This document shows, in pieces, positions 45,940 to 57,906 of a stretch of DNA of 64,000 bases; the stretch's first letter is position 1, and each line of letters opens with the position of its first letter. The stretch covers positions 102,179,511 to 102,243,510 of the forward strand of contig OX578277.1 of NCBI GenBank assembly GCA_951217055.1. Reading direction: 5' to 3'. Made by a program: the position numbers and the translations under genes. The DNA is from Gerris lacustris (lineage: Eukaryota; Arthropoda; Insecta; Hemiptera; Gerridae). Below the pieces are notes generated by a model. The model did not search any database. It was not told the origin of the DNA and saw only the letters and a list, made by a program, of their open reading frames with translations.

Positions 45940-46513
45940 TTTGCCAATTAGTGTGGCACATAGCGTCCTCACGTCCTATTTCGTATACTTTAATGATTTT
46001 ATGCTTTTACTACCTATTTTTTAATAATTTGTTGAATTTTCTCCCCGTTTCTTAAATCTGTAAATACAGTTTTGATTTTTTACATGAATTAAAGTATCAA
46101 TTTAGCAAAATTTAAAGAGCATAAACTGTTTAAATTGATCACGGCTACTATAGACGAACAATCTAAATTTCATATAAATTAGATGAGGAATTTTTAAGAA
46201 ATATGAGTAAATAAATGTATGTTTGTGCGCATATGGAAGAGAAACTAATAAGTTCAGAAGATTGAAACTTATATCGGACGAACAATGGGTTAATTATGAT
46301 CTACCACTCAAATTTTATTAACATCGGGCAATTATTTTTTAAGATGTGTTGGTTAGCAAAATTGAGCGACAGACAGACACAGAACCAAAAATGTCTGAAA
46401 CTGATTTCTGTCTAGTAATTTTTGAAATTGAAGACTTAAATAATGTTGTTCTTCAGAACGATCGCATAGCTTCCGTTACTTTGGTAACGGTTGGTTTTGG
46501 TGGCTCGGAAGCA
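45940..46513 (+). repeat. Rep-B copy 3 (most complete single copy)
   Basis: It starts TTTGCCAATTAGTGTGGCAC and ends TGGCTCGGAAGCAAAA. In order it holds CCTCACGTCCTATTTCGTAT, ATGAATTAAAGTATCAATTT, GTGCGCATATGGAAGAGAAA and GAAACTGATTTCTGTCT. Ends agree with those set by the nested copy at 20418. Confidence 0.7.
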
Positions 46514-46861
46514 AAAGCAATGTAACAGCCACCTTAAGAAGATAACGAAACGTAGCTTGCCAAATCCTTAAGGTGACACCTTCGTCAAAATTTACTTAAA
46601 TGTTTAACCTGTTTTAGTTTTGGCTTTGAAAAGTGCTCAACTTCGATAGTTCCGACACATGCAGAGGATAAAACTTTGCGCGTTTAACTTAAGAACTATT
46701 AAAGCCAGATGTTTAGGGGGAAAAGAAACAAGATGAGAAAGAGAAGAACATAGATTGGCATCCAATCCGTTTGACGCTGTAAAAAGATGTTCTTTGTCCT
46801 TTCAACGTGCTAAACTTATAATCGAATAAAAAAAAAGGGTGAAATAAGTTTTGTCTAAGTG

Positions 46862-46863
<2 letters not shown>

Positions 46864-46950
<87 letters not shown>

Positions 46951-46991
46951 CACTCTTTTTGTTATATATATATATATATATATATATATAA
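46864..46991. repeat. Long (TA)n tract, interrupted
   Basis: About 83 bp of TA at 46864-46946, then AAAGCACTCTTTTTGTTA, then a second TA run to 46991 followed by the same AGCACTCTTTTTGT. The spacer is itself duplicated with the tract. Confidence 0.95.
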
Positions 46992-47859
46992 GCACTCTTT
47001 TTGTAATCCATCTTTTTATAATTAATATCTTAATAGCTCAAAAAATAATTTATTATAGTAAATATTTTAATTAAAATAATTAAAAAATAACTTGACTTTG
47101 ATAAACGAATCAGAATATGTTAAAATTAATTTATTTATTCGCTCATTATATAATATTATTATTTTAGCTAAATGGAAGAATTTAATGGAAGGCGAAGTAA
47201 AATAATAATAATAATTATTTGTTAATTTAAAGTATGGAGGCAAAGAAAACTAGAGAGAAAATATATTTATAGTAAAACAATTTTAAGGGAAAATAATAAT
47301 TAGAGAAAATCAGGTTTATCCGAGGAAAAGTAATTTAATTAAAATTTATTATCAGATTCTCTTTAACTAACATTATTATTATTATTTTTTTTTTTTTTTT
47401 AGTAGCTTTTTGAAAATATTTAACGATCAAAAAACAGTAAAAAATTTTGATTTATTAAATCTTCATTTTCTAGCTAAAATATATTAAAGTCAAGTGAAGG
47501 TTATTAAAAAAATCGATCCGAACAAAATCTCAAAGTCATAGTGATTCTGAATTTGTAATATATTTCTTTCTATATTATTAAAAAAAGTATTCTAAACAAA
47601 CAAATCCAGTGATAAGGATATATACCTACTAAACTATTATTTATACAAGGTTAGGGATCTCTCGAGAAATCCCCGAGAAAATGAGGAGAGCGCTATAGTT
47701 AAAATATAGATAACGTAAGGAAGACGCCATAGACTGGCCTATACTTGAACTGTATAGAGGCGCATGCGCGACTTCACTGTTAATATCAACACGTGCCAAT
47801 CATATGATGATATCAACCTGATGATTTTGATTATATATTTTAATCAAAATCATCGGAAT
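46992..47859. other. No recognisable feature
   Basis: AT-rich. ATCAACCTGATGATTTTGAT near 47813 and AATCAAAATCATCGG near 47840 form a small inverted repeat at the edge of Rep-E. Confidence 0.35.
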
Positions 47860-48130
47860 CATTTTTGAGAAATAATTTTATTCCCACGTTTTTGGGGACA
47901 GCCATGACAGCCTCAAATTTAGAGCTTAAATTATTTTTCGATTATCTCGGGTGTTATGATTCTTCTGAACATGTATGCCAAATTTTATTGAAATCAATTC
48001 ACTACGTTAGGTTTGATGCGCCTGCACAGACTAAAGTTTTTTTTTTTTTGGACTCAGGGGAACTCATAACGTGTGAATCTAACAAAATGACAAAATAGAA
48101 TTTTCTCACCATCACACATACTCTGTCATT
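47860..48130 (+). repeat. Rep-E copy 2
   Basis: AACATGTATGCCAAATTTTA, a diverged GCCTGCACAGAC block, ACTCAGGGGAACTCATAACG and TTTCTCACCATCACACATAC follow the same order as 3839-4045. Confidence 0.55.
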
Positions 48131-48533
48131 ATATATACCTACCAGGTTTATGAGATAGTAAAAATATGGATAGTTTCCTAAATATAAAATTCTATTAAAC
48201 TAAGCTCGTTAGAAAATATAGATTATATAAAGGCAGCTGGTGTAAGGTATCATCAGTCAGATGATAGATAAAGGTGTAAATGAGGGGGGGGGGAGGCACT
48301 TCACTCTTATCATCAAGCTGATAACGAGTAGATGCTTCCCTCTTAAAACATACTTCAAGCCAACACAAAATAATCTCAACTAAATTTAACGAGAAAATAA
48401 AAATCGTTAGAACACTTTTATTTAGATTAAAATGTTACTCAAATTAGTTTGATCAAATTAAAGATAAATTTTATTTGTAATTACTTGTAATCAAAATTGG
48501 CTGATTGATCTCTTTGTAGATGACAATTCGGTC
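48131..48533. other. No recognisable feature
   Basis: A short G run is at about 48284-48291. Nothing else was recognised. Confidence 0.3.
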
Positions 48534-48781
48534 CGAGTCTTGGTCCTAGGAACACAACTGTAGAAAGAGGGCAATGCTATAAGCACTCAAAACAGTGCAT
48601 TGCGGGTCCAATTCCCATAGGAAAAAGAACTGGTAAATTGATGACACTGTTTTTAAGTCCCATTAAAAAAAACAGGTTATAGAAACCATTTTATTTTCGG
48701 CTGAAAACTGAACCCGCAATGCACAATGTTAGTGCAGTTTTAGCATTTCCCTCTCTCTATAGTTGTGGCCCCAAGATCTAT
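48534..48781. mobile_element. Foldback element containing tRNA-like B-box in its arms
   Basis: The left arm ACAACTGTAGAAAGAGGGCA..CAGTGCATTGCGGGTCCAAT pairs with TGAACCCGCAATGCAC..CCCTCTCTCTATAGTTGTGG on the right. The TGCGGGTCCAATTCCCAT phrase resembles a Pol III B-box region, and its mirror lies in the other arm. Arms are about 80 bp, with about 80 bp between them. Confidence 0.7.
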
Positions 48782-50261
48782 AATCGACCGTAAATTTAAA
48801 ATACCTTATATTTATGAATTAATAAACTCAAACTTTTTACTCTATAATAGTACTCTTAAAAACATGCAATTTAATTTTTCTATTTGTATAATATATAGCT
48901 CAATCCACAATTAAGATTATTAAGCATTTCGTTTCAAGATATGAACCTACTAAATATCTATGTCAACTTTAATTTAAATTGGCATAATAGTTCAGGTTTC
49001 TCGAGTTTTGCCCAGACAAAAAACGTTAGATTATAAAAAAAATAAACAACTAATAGCAGTCAGTTTTTAAAAAAACTTCCCCAATTCAATCACTATCATT
49101 ACTTCCTTGGTAATTTGTCATCGAATGTTGCTCGAAGGTTTTATGTTCGATGACAACTTTTTTTAAAAATTCTCAAAGAATTGTTTATTGCTATTAATCT
49201 GTTACTGTATAAGGTAAAGAAATTTTAATATTTGTTTACAAATGTAAGTAACAACCTCGTTCAACATTGTGATAGAATAGTAAAACCTTGTCTTCAATTC
49301 AGTGTTTACATTATAAAATTGAAAATGACCTAAGAGAAGATCGAAATATAGCCAGGATGCATTGACGTAGATGATTTTATTATCCCTGTTTACCTATTTT
49401 GACCTATTTGACTATTTGATCTATTTTGACCTACTATATTGACCTATTTTTCTTCAACATAATTGTCTTTACGTTATAAATGGACATCCTATATAATTAT
49501 AAAATTGACTGATAAATCAGTTTGTAAATATAGAACTTTTTAACTATTCTTATTTTTAAGTTTGTAGTCAAAATATTAGTAAAAACAAAATACATTTAAA
49601 ACAAAAATAAAAAGTTTGATTTATCAAATAGGAGCGTGTTGCAGCTGTCTCGTGCCGGGGCTTTCCCTCCGAACTGTAAGCCGCAGTCAAGGAGATAACA
49701 ACCAACTCCCACTAGTAACAGCTTAAGGTGTAGCTGGAGAATCTGTTATTTTATTGATTATCTCCACAGCCATTCTGTAATAATACCACTAAGAGGTTCT
49801 AAGTTCAACGTCATAAAGCTCTAGCATTTCAAATGTTGTAATTGTGATACGTTTGTTATATTGTGATAATTTTATCAACAATTTTTGATCGAGCTTATAG
49901 TGAGTTGTAAATTTCAGAGACTTAGACTATGAAAAGTTTTTATGTTAGTTCGTTTGTTTAACGATAACTTGGGTAAAAATTGATAGATTTTAACGAAATT
50001 TGGCACACAGGCGCATCTTAGCATTTGTGATAACTTTATAGTTTTTGAAAATTTTACACTAAAAACTGTCAAGATGGCGGCCAATATAGCGGACTAGCGG
50101 ACGACTAAACAAAAAGGTTTTATTCAGCATGAAATAAAATATGTCTTGAAGAGCAGGGAAAGAATATGTTACTATTACTACTAAATTTACATTCTTTGTC
50201 GGCATTTCGAAAACAAAATATCACCGAAATGTGGGTTAGGAAAAAAAGGTAATGCTTATAT
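48782..50261. other. No gene recognised
   Basis: 49380-49450 has a few GACCTATTT-type repeats. 49625-49700 is GC-richer with splice-like dinucleotides but no convincing exon. 49975-50090 has repeat-like text (AACGAAATTTGGCACACAGG, CAAGATGGCGGCC) without a second copy. Confidence 0.3.
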
Positions 50262-50692
50262 AGCATGTCACATACCATTTAAAGCTCTTATCAGATAGAT
50301 TAAAATAAAATGTAAGTTTTTCCCCGAAAAATGTTTAATGGTAGTCATATTGAAAACATACCATATTGAAAACATAATATAATAATGAAAACATACCATA
50401 TTAAAAACATATAATAATATAAAAGCAAAAGACAAATTTTTCTTCATGAGTTCTTTGTACAAAGCATCAATAGTTTTTAAATGGTCTACCAGTTAGTGTG
50501 ACAGTGACAATTCAGCGATGGTTCGTTTGAAAGAGCGGTGATGACGTGGCACAGCAGTGTTGAACCGTTCAGAATATATGAGTACCATATATGTTTGCAA
50601 TATTATGGCTACCATGAAAGTTTTTTCGGGGAAAACTTACATTCAGTCTTTCTGAAAGGAGCTTTAAACGCCAGTGTCAGACATACATACAC
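50262..50692. mobile_element. Foldback element, arms about 100 bp
   Basis: ATTTAAAGCTCTTATCAGAT..ATGTAAGTTTTTCCCCGAAA..ATGGTAGTCATATTG at the left pairs with CTACCATGAAAGTTTTTTCG..GGAAAACTTACATTC..GGAGCTTTAAACG at the right. The roughly 200-bp centre includes a Rep-B-like start near 50480. Confidence 0.7.
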
Positions 50693-50869
50693 AAAATCAA
50701 AAATGTTTCATAGTGTGTGGAAAGTTTTTGTAAAGTGAAGGGATATATTTTAAATGGAGTAGGCCAAGGCGTGAGGGTTAGTCCTGTTCCTGCGTGGGGG
50801 GTAGTTCCCTCACTACTCGGCTCTATACAAGATTTTAACTATTTTAACTCATCATGATTGACTATTTTC

Positions 50870-51118
50870 CCAACATTAAATACATAAGTATGGCAAGACT
50901 CTCGCTTCAATTATCAAAAACATATATATATATTTTAATTCTACCTTATCACCGCTGTACTAATTGTTAGTTACTTATAATTTTGTCTCTTTTCAATCTC
51001 CACCATGTATAAGTATTTAGCATCGTATACTTAGCATTTTGACTTTATAATTTATATTTAATGAAAAGCGTAAGGAACTTCGTTCCTACAGGGTGTCCTG
51101 CGACACCACACGTATTTT
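50870..51118 (-). repeat. Rep-D 5' fragment (reverse)
   Basis: GTAAGGAACTTCGTTCCTAC, GGGTGTCCTGCGACACCACA and TTTTGTCTCTTTTCAATCTC are the reverse complement of 23360-23500. Confidence 0.7.
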
Positions 51119-51138
51119 GTTTTTATAAAACTAATTGT

Positions 51139-51344
51139 TTTAAATCAAATTATAATTACTATTTACAAAGGGAGACAGACAGAGAAAAATAGACTCCAGC
51201 GCCAATACTTGAACCACGGGCCTCTATATAGTTGGTAGAGCGCTATACTGGAAATATAGAGGCCCGTTGTTCAATTCCCGGCGCTGGAGTCTATTTTTCT
51301 CTGTCTGTCTCCCTTTGTAAATAATAATTATAATTTGATTTAAA
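51139..51344. mobile_element. Foldback SINE-like element folding around a tRNA A-box
   Basis: Arms of about 90 bp (51139-51229 and 51254-51344) are nearly perfectly complementary, from AAATCAAATTATAATTA through GGGAGACAGACAGAG and ACTCCAGCGCC to GGCCTCTATAT. The 24-nt loop (51230-51253) is AGTTGGTAGAGCGCTATACT plus GGAA, an A-box-like D-arm. The right arm continues ATAGAGGCCCGTTGTTCAAT then TCCCGGCGCTGG, a tRNA-like T-arm. It resembles the head of the SINE at 59750 (ATAGAGGCCGGGTTCGATTC). It looks like a tRNA-derived head fused to its own inverted copy. Confidence 0.8.
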
Positions 51345-52737
<1,393 letters not shown>

Positions 52738-53330
52738 AGGACTTATTGAAGCGAGCTTCTTACAATCAACAAAATATGAATTCGTTCTGTCTATCGGTCT
52801 GTAACGTTAACGTGTCCAGTGTCCAACGATAACTTGAGTAAAAGTTGACCTATTGATTAGACCAACATTGTTTTCATTAAAACCAACAAATACACCACTA
52901 TCAAGTGATAAAGATCGTTGAAACTATTGTAGCAGACATAAACGTTTAAAATAGAGAAAATAACGTTTTTTACGTATATCTTACGTTAAAACTAAAATTG
53001 AAACAGGCATGTTAAATATCAACTTGATATAAGCAGTAGTTATTGAGTAGTGAAACGATACATTTTATATTAGTTGAAATGAAGATGGCAGGAACATGTA
53101 AGTTAAGGAATATGTAGAAAGGTACCCTTCTTATCCCATTTCACGGCTCTCTATTACAATCATCCTCTTTAACTATCAACTTATCATGATCAACTAATTT
53201 CTTAATATCTTATATTTATTGCATTACGCTCGATTTTAATAAGTTTTATTAAAATTGTTACGTTACAACGTAAGATAACGATAAAAACGTTGTTTTCTCA
53301 ATTTTAAACATTTAGGTCCGCAGTGATGAT
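52738..53330 (-). repeat. Rep-C reverse copy
   Basis: ATTGAAGCGAGCTTCTTACA, CAACGATAACTTGAGTAAAA, TTACGTTACAACGTAAGATA and ACGGCTCTCTATTACAATCA are the reverse complement of Rep-C blocks at 8085-9205 and 35043-35310. Segment order is partly rearranged, with part of the interior repeated past the 5' motif at about 53225. Confidence 0.6.
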
Positions 53331-53686
53331 ATATAGGCTAGTGAGTAAAAATGACCACACAGTTTCGTTGCTTTTAATTATACAGAGTGTGTTATTTAAA
53401 ATAACATTATTACTGTCTTGAGCTATGTTGTACAATTTGAGCTATGTTGTATGTATGATAGGGAAGGGGTGGTTTTGAATTAAGGTAGTTAAAATCTGAG
53501 AGTGAACTGTTTAGAATAAGGTACAAGGATGAGTTGGGAATTGTCTCTGAATCTTTGGCTCGATATAAGTATATTGAATGTATAGTATCTTTGGTATTTA
53601 AGATGATATTAAGTCGAGATCAATCCTGAATTAAATAACAAGAAATAAGACTATAAACCAGAAGAGTATAGCTTAATTTTGAGTTA
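53331..53686. other. No recognisable feature
   Basis: Spacer containing a short direct repeat of GAGCTATGTTGTA at about 53422 and 53440. Confidence 0.35.
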
Positions 53687-54292
53687 TTACCACTATGCTC
53701 AATACACCTCATAACAGCATTTCCACTATGCTCAATACACCTCATAACAGCATTACCACTATGCTTAATACACCTCATAACAGCATTTCCACTATGCTAA
53801 ACACACCTCATAACATCATTACCACTATGCTCAATACACCTCATAACAGCATTACCACTATGCTCAATACACCTCATAACAGCATTACTAACTATGCTCA
53901 ATACACCTCATAACAGCATTACCACTATGCTCAATACACCTCATAACAGCATTTCCACTATGCTCAATACACCTCATAACAGCATTACCACTATGCATAA
54001 TACACCTCATAACAGCATTACCACTATGCTCGATACACCTCATAACAGCATTACCACTATGCTAAACACACATCATAACAGCATTACCACTATGCTTAAT
54101 ACACCTCATAAGAGCATTACCACTATGCTCAATACACCTCATAACAGCATTACCACTATGCTTAATACACCTCATAACAGCATTACCACTCTGCTCAATA
54201 CACCTCATAACAGCATTACCACTATGCTCAATACACCTCATAACAGCATTACCACTATGCTCAATACACCTCATAACAGCATTGCCAGTATG
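53687..54292. repeat. 33-bp minisatellite, about 18 copies
   Basis: The unit is ACCACTATGCTCAATACACC plus TCATAACAGCATT. As 33 is a multiple of three and the unit lacks stops in several frames, long open frames arise on both strands (repeating TMLNTPHNSIT on plus). One unit has an extra base, which shifts the frame near 53890. These frames have no other sign of coding. Confidence 0.95.
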
Positions 54293-54465
54293 CTCACAAT
54301 GATCCCTGAAGTGAAAGCGATAAATCTGAGTTCATAACACTCAAGAAGCTGTCTTCACCTGTAAACCTTGGCTGCTATGATTAATTTATCCACAAATGGC
54401 TCTGTACCAGATAAACATTTGTGTAATATTTTGTTAGCAACACACGCTGCAACAGATTATTGTTG

Positions 54466-54815
54466 CAGATTGTGGACGTAGCTTGGCAATAGGCATTTGA
54501 AAAACAGTGGAAAGTGGCCATGCCCAGCTCATTTTGGTGGGCAGTGTTATTTTCATGATCCTGAGTACAGAATTAGTTTGTAGACCCAAAATCAAGTTGA
54601 TGGTAGTTTGTCACTTGATAGCTGACCACTTTGATTTGGAGGAACATTTGAATGACTGACCTATCAACGGACAAACTAACACCAACTTGATTTTGGTTCT
54701 ACTAACTAATATTGTACTCAGGATCATGAAAATCACATTGTCCACTAAAAAGGGTGGGCCATGGCCGCTCTCTTTGTTTTTTCAAATGCCTATAGCCAAG
54801 CTATGTCCCGCAGAT
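54466..54815. mobile_element. Foldback element, arms about 165 bp
   Basis: TAGCTTGGCAATAGGCATTT, TTTCATGATCCTGAGTACAG and CCCAAAATCAAGTTGATGGT on the left pair with ACACCAACTTGATTTTGG, TGTACTCAGGATCATGAAAA and AAATGCCTATAGCCAAGCTA on the right. The loop is about 20 bp. Outer ends CAGATTGTGGACG and TGTCCCGCAGATG also pair loosely. Confidence 0.85.
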
Positions 54816-56091
54816 GAACTAAGCCGACTACATATGCTTAAAAAAAAGGCACGAAAAGATTTACTTATACACAAAATTCTAGCTTGATGTTAGTCAGATA
54901 ATTTTTTTGCATGCTATCTCCTGGACTAGTATAAGCATTATCAAATTATGAAATAATTAGTAAAAACATGACTCTTGAATACTAAAATCGACTCTGACAT
55001 ACTATAATCGAAATATTTATTATTCATCTAAACTTAATTTGTTTCATTATCTAGAAGTATTTGCCTAGTTCCTTCCTCATGGAATAATTTATTATCTCCT
55101 CTTTGTTCCTTTAACGAAAAGAGTAGAAAATTTACAATAGCTAAACAAATTGGAAAACTAAATCAAAGCCAAATGAAGAGAATCTAAACAGCGTGTTCCT
55201 TTGCACAGTAAATTCAATATATTAAGCAGGGCCACTTTTTCTTCCCCTTTAAAAACTTCGAACCCTGCTTTCTTAAACTTAGATAGACTTGAGTTCTTTG
55301 AGTACAGAATTATTTGTCTACATAGACCCAAGTAGCTTTTGTTCTAAATTATTTTTTGTCTTTGGATTTCAATTCATCAATTGAATTTTAAGAATAAATA
55401 AAAAAGGGGTTTTCTTTCATATGAACCACGCAATAATCCAGAGAAGTTTTTAGTTAGTTTTAGAACAGCTGGAAAAACAAAATTATACTTTCCTGGAAAA
55501 TCTTATGTTATTGATCAGTCCCTTTCATGTACCTTGTGTAACCTAGGCAACTTAGAAACTTGGCCCATGGGCGTCCGTCTTACTTTTTCATAAGGGGCTG
55601 GCTTTTCCTCAGCGAGGGCTTTGATATTTATTTGGAAAAAGAAACGTCCCACCTTTGATTTTTAATGCTATTAGGCATATAATCTAGCCTTTTAACCCAG
55701 TACAAATACGAGTATTTTATAATTTTGTCTTTTAGGAAATTATTTATATATTTATTACGAAGTAGCTAAAAGTAAATAATTATCTTTTTAAACAAACGGT
55801 TTTATTCTTCTAATTATTTTAACACATTTTCTTCAAGATAATATTAGTACATTTTCTCTTATCAACTCAATACTTTATAAATGTTGATTTTTTTTTTTTT
55901 TTTCCAAAACAAGAATTCCACTTAAGCAAGTGGTTAAGTTTCCCTAAATCCATAAATTTCCCAACAATATTAAAAATAATTAAATAAACAAATAAATAAG
56001 TATTATAAAAGAAACCCATGTACAAACACAATTCCCAATGTACGTGGGACTAAACATCCCTTTCTCAATAAAAAAAAAAAAAAAAACAACA
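54816..56091. other. No recognisable feature
   Basis: AT-rich, with poly-T near 55889-55904 and poly-A near 56070-56086. Confidence 0.35.
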
Positions 56092-56504
56092 TTGGGAGTA
56101 ACAATCTAAAAAAAGTTCCTTTGGCTTGATAATGACCTAAGAAGGATCATAGAAGGGGTGTAGTTGTAACACAGTCGAGGAACCCAAGATGGATCATAGA
56201 AGGGGTGAAGTTGTAACACAGTCGAGGAACCCAAGAAGGATCATAGAAGGGGTTTAGTTGTAACACAGTCGAGGAACCCAAGAAGGATCATAGAAGGGGT
56301 GAAGTTGTAACACAGTCGAGGAACCCAAGAAGGATCATAGAAGGGGTGAAGTTGTAACACAGTCGAGGAACCCAAGAAGGATCATAGAAGGGGTGAAGTT
56401 GTAACACAGTCGAGGAACCCAAGAAGGAGTTGAAATATCGCAATAATATGTATAAAAGAATGAGAACTTAAATCAATCGGTACTTCTTTAGATTGTTACT
56501 CCCC
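56092..56504. mobile_element. MITE with GGGGAGTAACAATCTAAAG ends, carrying a minisatellite
   Basis: Left end TTGGGAGTAACAATCTAAA and right end CTTTAGATTGTTACTCCCC are inverted repeats of about 18 bp. The interior is largely the 47-bp array at 56142-56427. The same terminal motif recurs at 56614, 56687 and 21991. Confidence 0.75.
56142..56427. repeat. 47-bp minisatellite, 6 copies
   Basis: The unit is AAGGATCATAGAAGGGGTGA plus AGTTGTAACACAGTCGAGGA and ACCCAAG, at exactly 47 bp with only a few substitutions. Confidence 0.95.
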
Positions 56505-56613
56505 TAGGTTGTTTTAGAATATAAATGACTTTGACTAAATAACTATTAAGAAAAAGGTATGTTTAGTCCAATGTACTTTGGGCCAAAGCAATATCCCACT
56601 TCTGTTTTTATAA

Positions 56614-56669
56614 GGGGAGTAACAGTCTAAAGAAGAACATTCGTACACCTTCTTTAGATTGTTCCTCCC
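56614..56669. mobile_element. Minimal 56-bp copy of the GGGGAGTAACA MITE
   Basis: GGGGAGTAACAGTCTAAAGA faces TCTTTAGATTGTTCCTCCC with about 14 bp between. A third end lies at 56687-56709. Confidence 0.7.
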
Positions 56670-56765
56670 TTCTGGTTTTTCTACAAGGGGAGTAACAATC
56701 TAAAGAAGTTCCAATCAATCATCAGACAATTATACAAAATGTATTACAAAAATATGTAGAGCGTG

Positions 56766-57030
56766 TAAGGCAGCTTTCACACTGCGTGCGAGACCGAGCG
56801 AGACCGATTCCGCTTGAGAAGCAAATACATGTATTAGCAATGTATTAGCATGGCTCTATTCACATTAATCGCTGAGTGAGACCGGGCCGTGCCAGACTGA
56901 ACGAAACCGAGCCGACTCGGGCGTTTTTTTCGAGCGTTTTTGTTAGCTAAGCGTTTTCGGCGGCCGAAAACGCTTCAGACGCTCAGAGGCTAGCGCAAGC
57001 GCGCTAGCCTCTGAGCCACCCAGGCCCCCA
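56766..57030. mobile_element. GC-rich MITE-like segment with stacked palindromes
   Basis: It starts AAGGCAGCTTTCACACTGCG. AAGCGTTTTCGGC|G|GCCGAAAACGCTT near 56948-56974 is a perfect palindrome. CTCAGAGGCTAGCGC faces GCGCTAGCCTCTGAG just after. GAGACCGAGCGAGACCGATT and GAGTGAGACCGGGCC add direct repeats. GC content contrasts with the surroundings. No second copy or target duplication was found. Confidence 0.5.
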
Positions 57031-57597
57031 TTTTGAAGTTAGATAATACGTGTATTCAATTTTATGAGTCATTTCCTAATAAGGGAATATTTTATTAATT
57101 TACTAATCCTACCAAATAATTAACGTGTTCAAAATCTGAGAGCGATAATATCAAAGGTGAAATCACTTAAAAATGCTGAAAGTTGAATTTTTTACTACTT
57201 CAAAAAAACCTCGGCTTAAATAACAGAGAAATCTTATTCTACATTCCAGCATATCGACCATATTTCAACTAGCAAAATCAAAAGTTTGAATAGATAGACC
57301 GGCAGATTAAAAAAGGAAATATTTCAAAAGGCTTGATTAATGTCTAATTTATTTATAATAAACCAACAATCATTTTATTTAATAAATTTATTCTTTTAAA
57401 ATAATGGTCAACATGAATAAATCATCAAAGGAAATTTATTCGTAGAGGAACTGAACATTTCTTCTTATTAAAATTTCTTTTGATATTTTTAAATCGAAAT
57501 ATTACTATTTTATCTTTGATTCAGATAATGAAGCCTCAAGATAAAAACATACTCGTAATTTTTTTTTTTTTTTTTAACACAAGCTTTTTTTCTCTTT
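57031..57597. other. No recognisable feature
   Basis: AT-rich spacer with a poly-T run near 57559-57575. Confidence 0.3.
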
Positions 57598-57712
57598 CGA
57601 GCTTCCCGAAGGTAACGGAAGCTATGTGATCGTTCTGAAGGACGTAAATATTTTATTTCTCTAATTTCAAAAATTCCAAGACAGAAATCCGTTTCATACA
57701 AGGATCAAAAAA
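57598..57712 (-). repeat. Rep-B 3' end fragment (reverse)
   Basis: GAGCTTCCCGAAGGTAACGG and CAAGACAGAAATCCGTTTCA are the reverse complement of Rep-B at 20870-20955. Confidence 0.7.
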
Positions 57713-57906
57713 TGTCGTATAATCTTTCTAGATCTAAAATTAAATGATTTCAACGAAACGCTCAGCTAGTTATTTGTTTTGGTTTATTCATTTATGAAAT
57801 TTATTCACTAAATAAAAAACATTATTCGATTCGAGGAACAAAAATTCTAGGTACGTAAAAAAAACAAAAACACAAATAATTTCAAGATAAAAAGAACTTT
57901 TTATAT

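Noticed and set aside
46802..47074. IYIYIY frames on both strands
   Set aside because: Translation of a (TA)n tract.
49630..49680. Possible tiny exon (GTTGCAG acceptor, GTAAGC donor)
   Set aside because: Only about 35 bp between the sites, no coding signature, and consensus-like dinucleotides are expected by chance.
51205..51300. Functional tRNA gene
   Set aside because: A-box and T-arm-like motifs are present but acceptor and anticodon stems do not close properly and the sequence is part of a foldback.
53695..54337. Long open frame of repeating 11-residue units (TMLNTPHNSIT)
   Set aside because: It arises from a 33-bp stop-free tandem repeat; a minus-strand frame is open over the same array. 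No start context, flanking domain or codon signature supports a protein.
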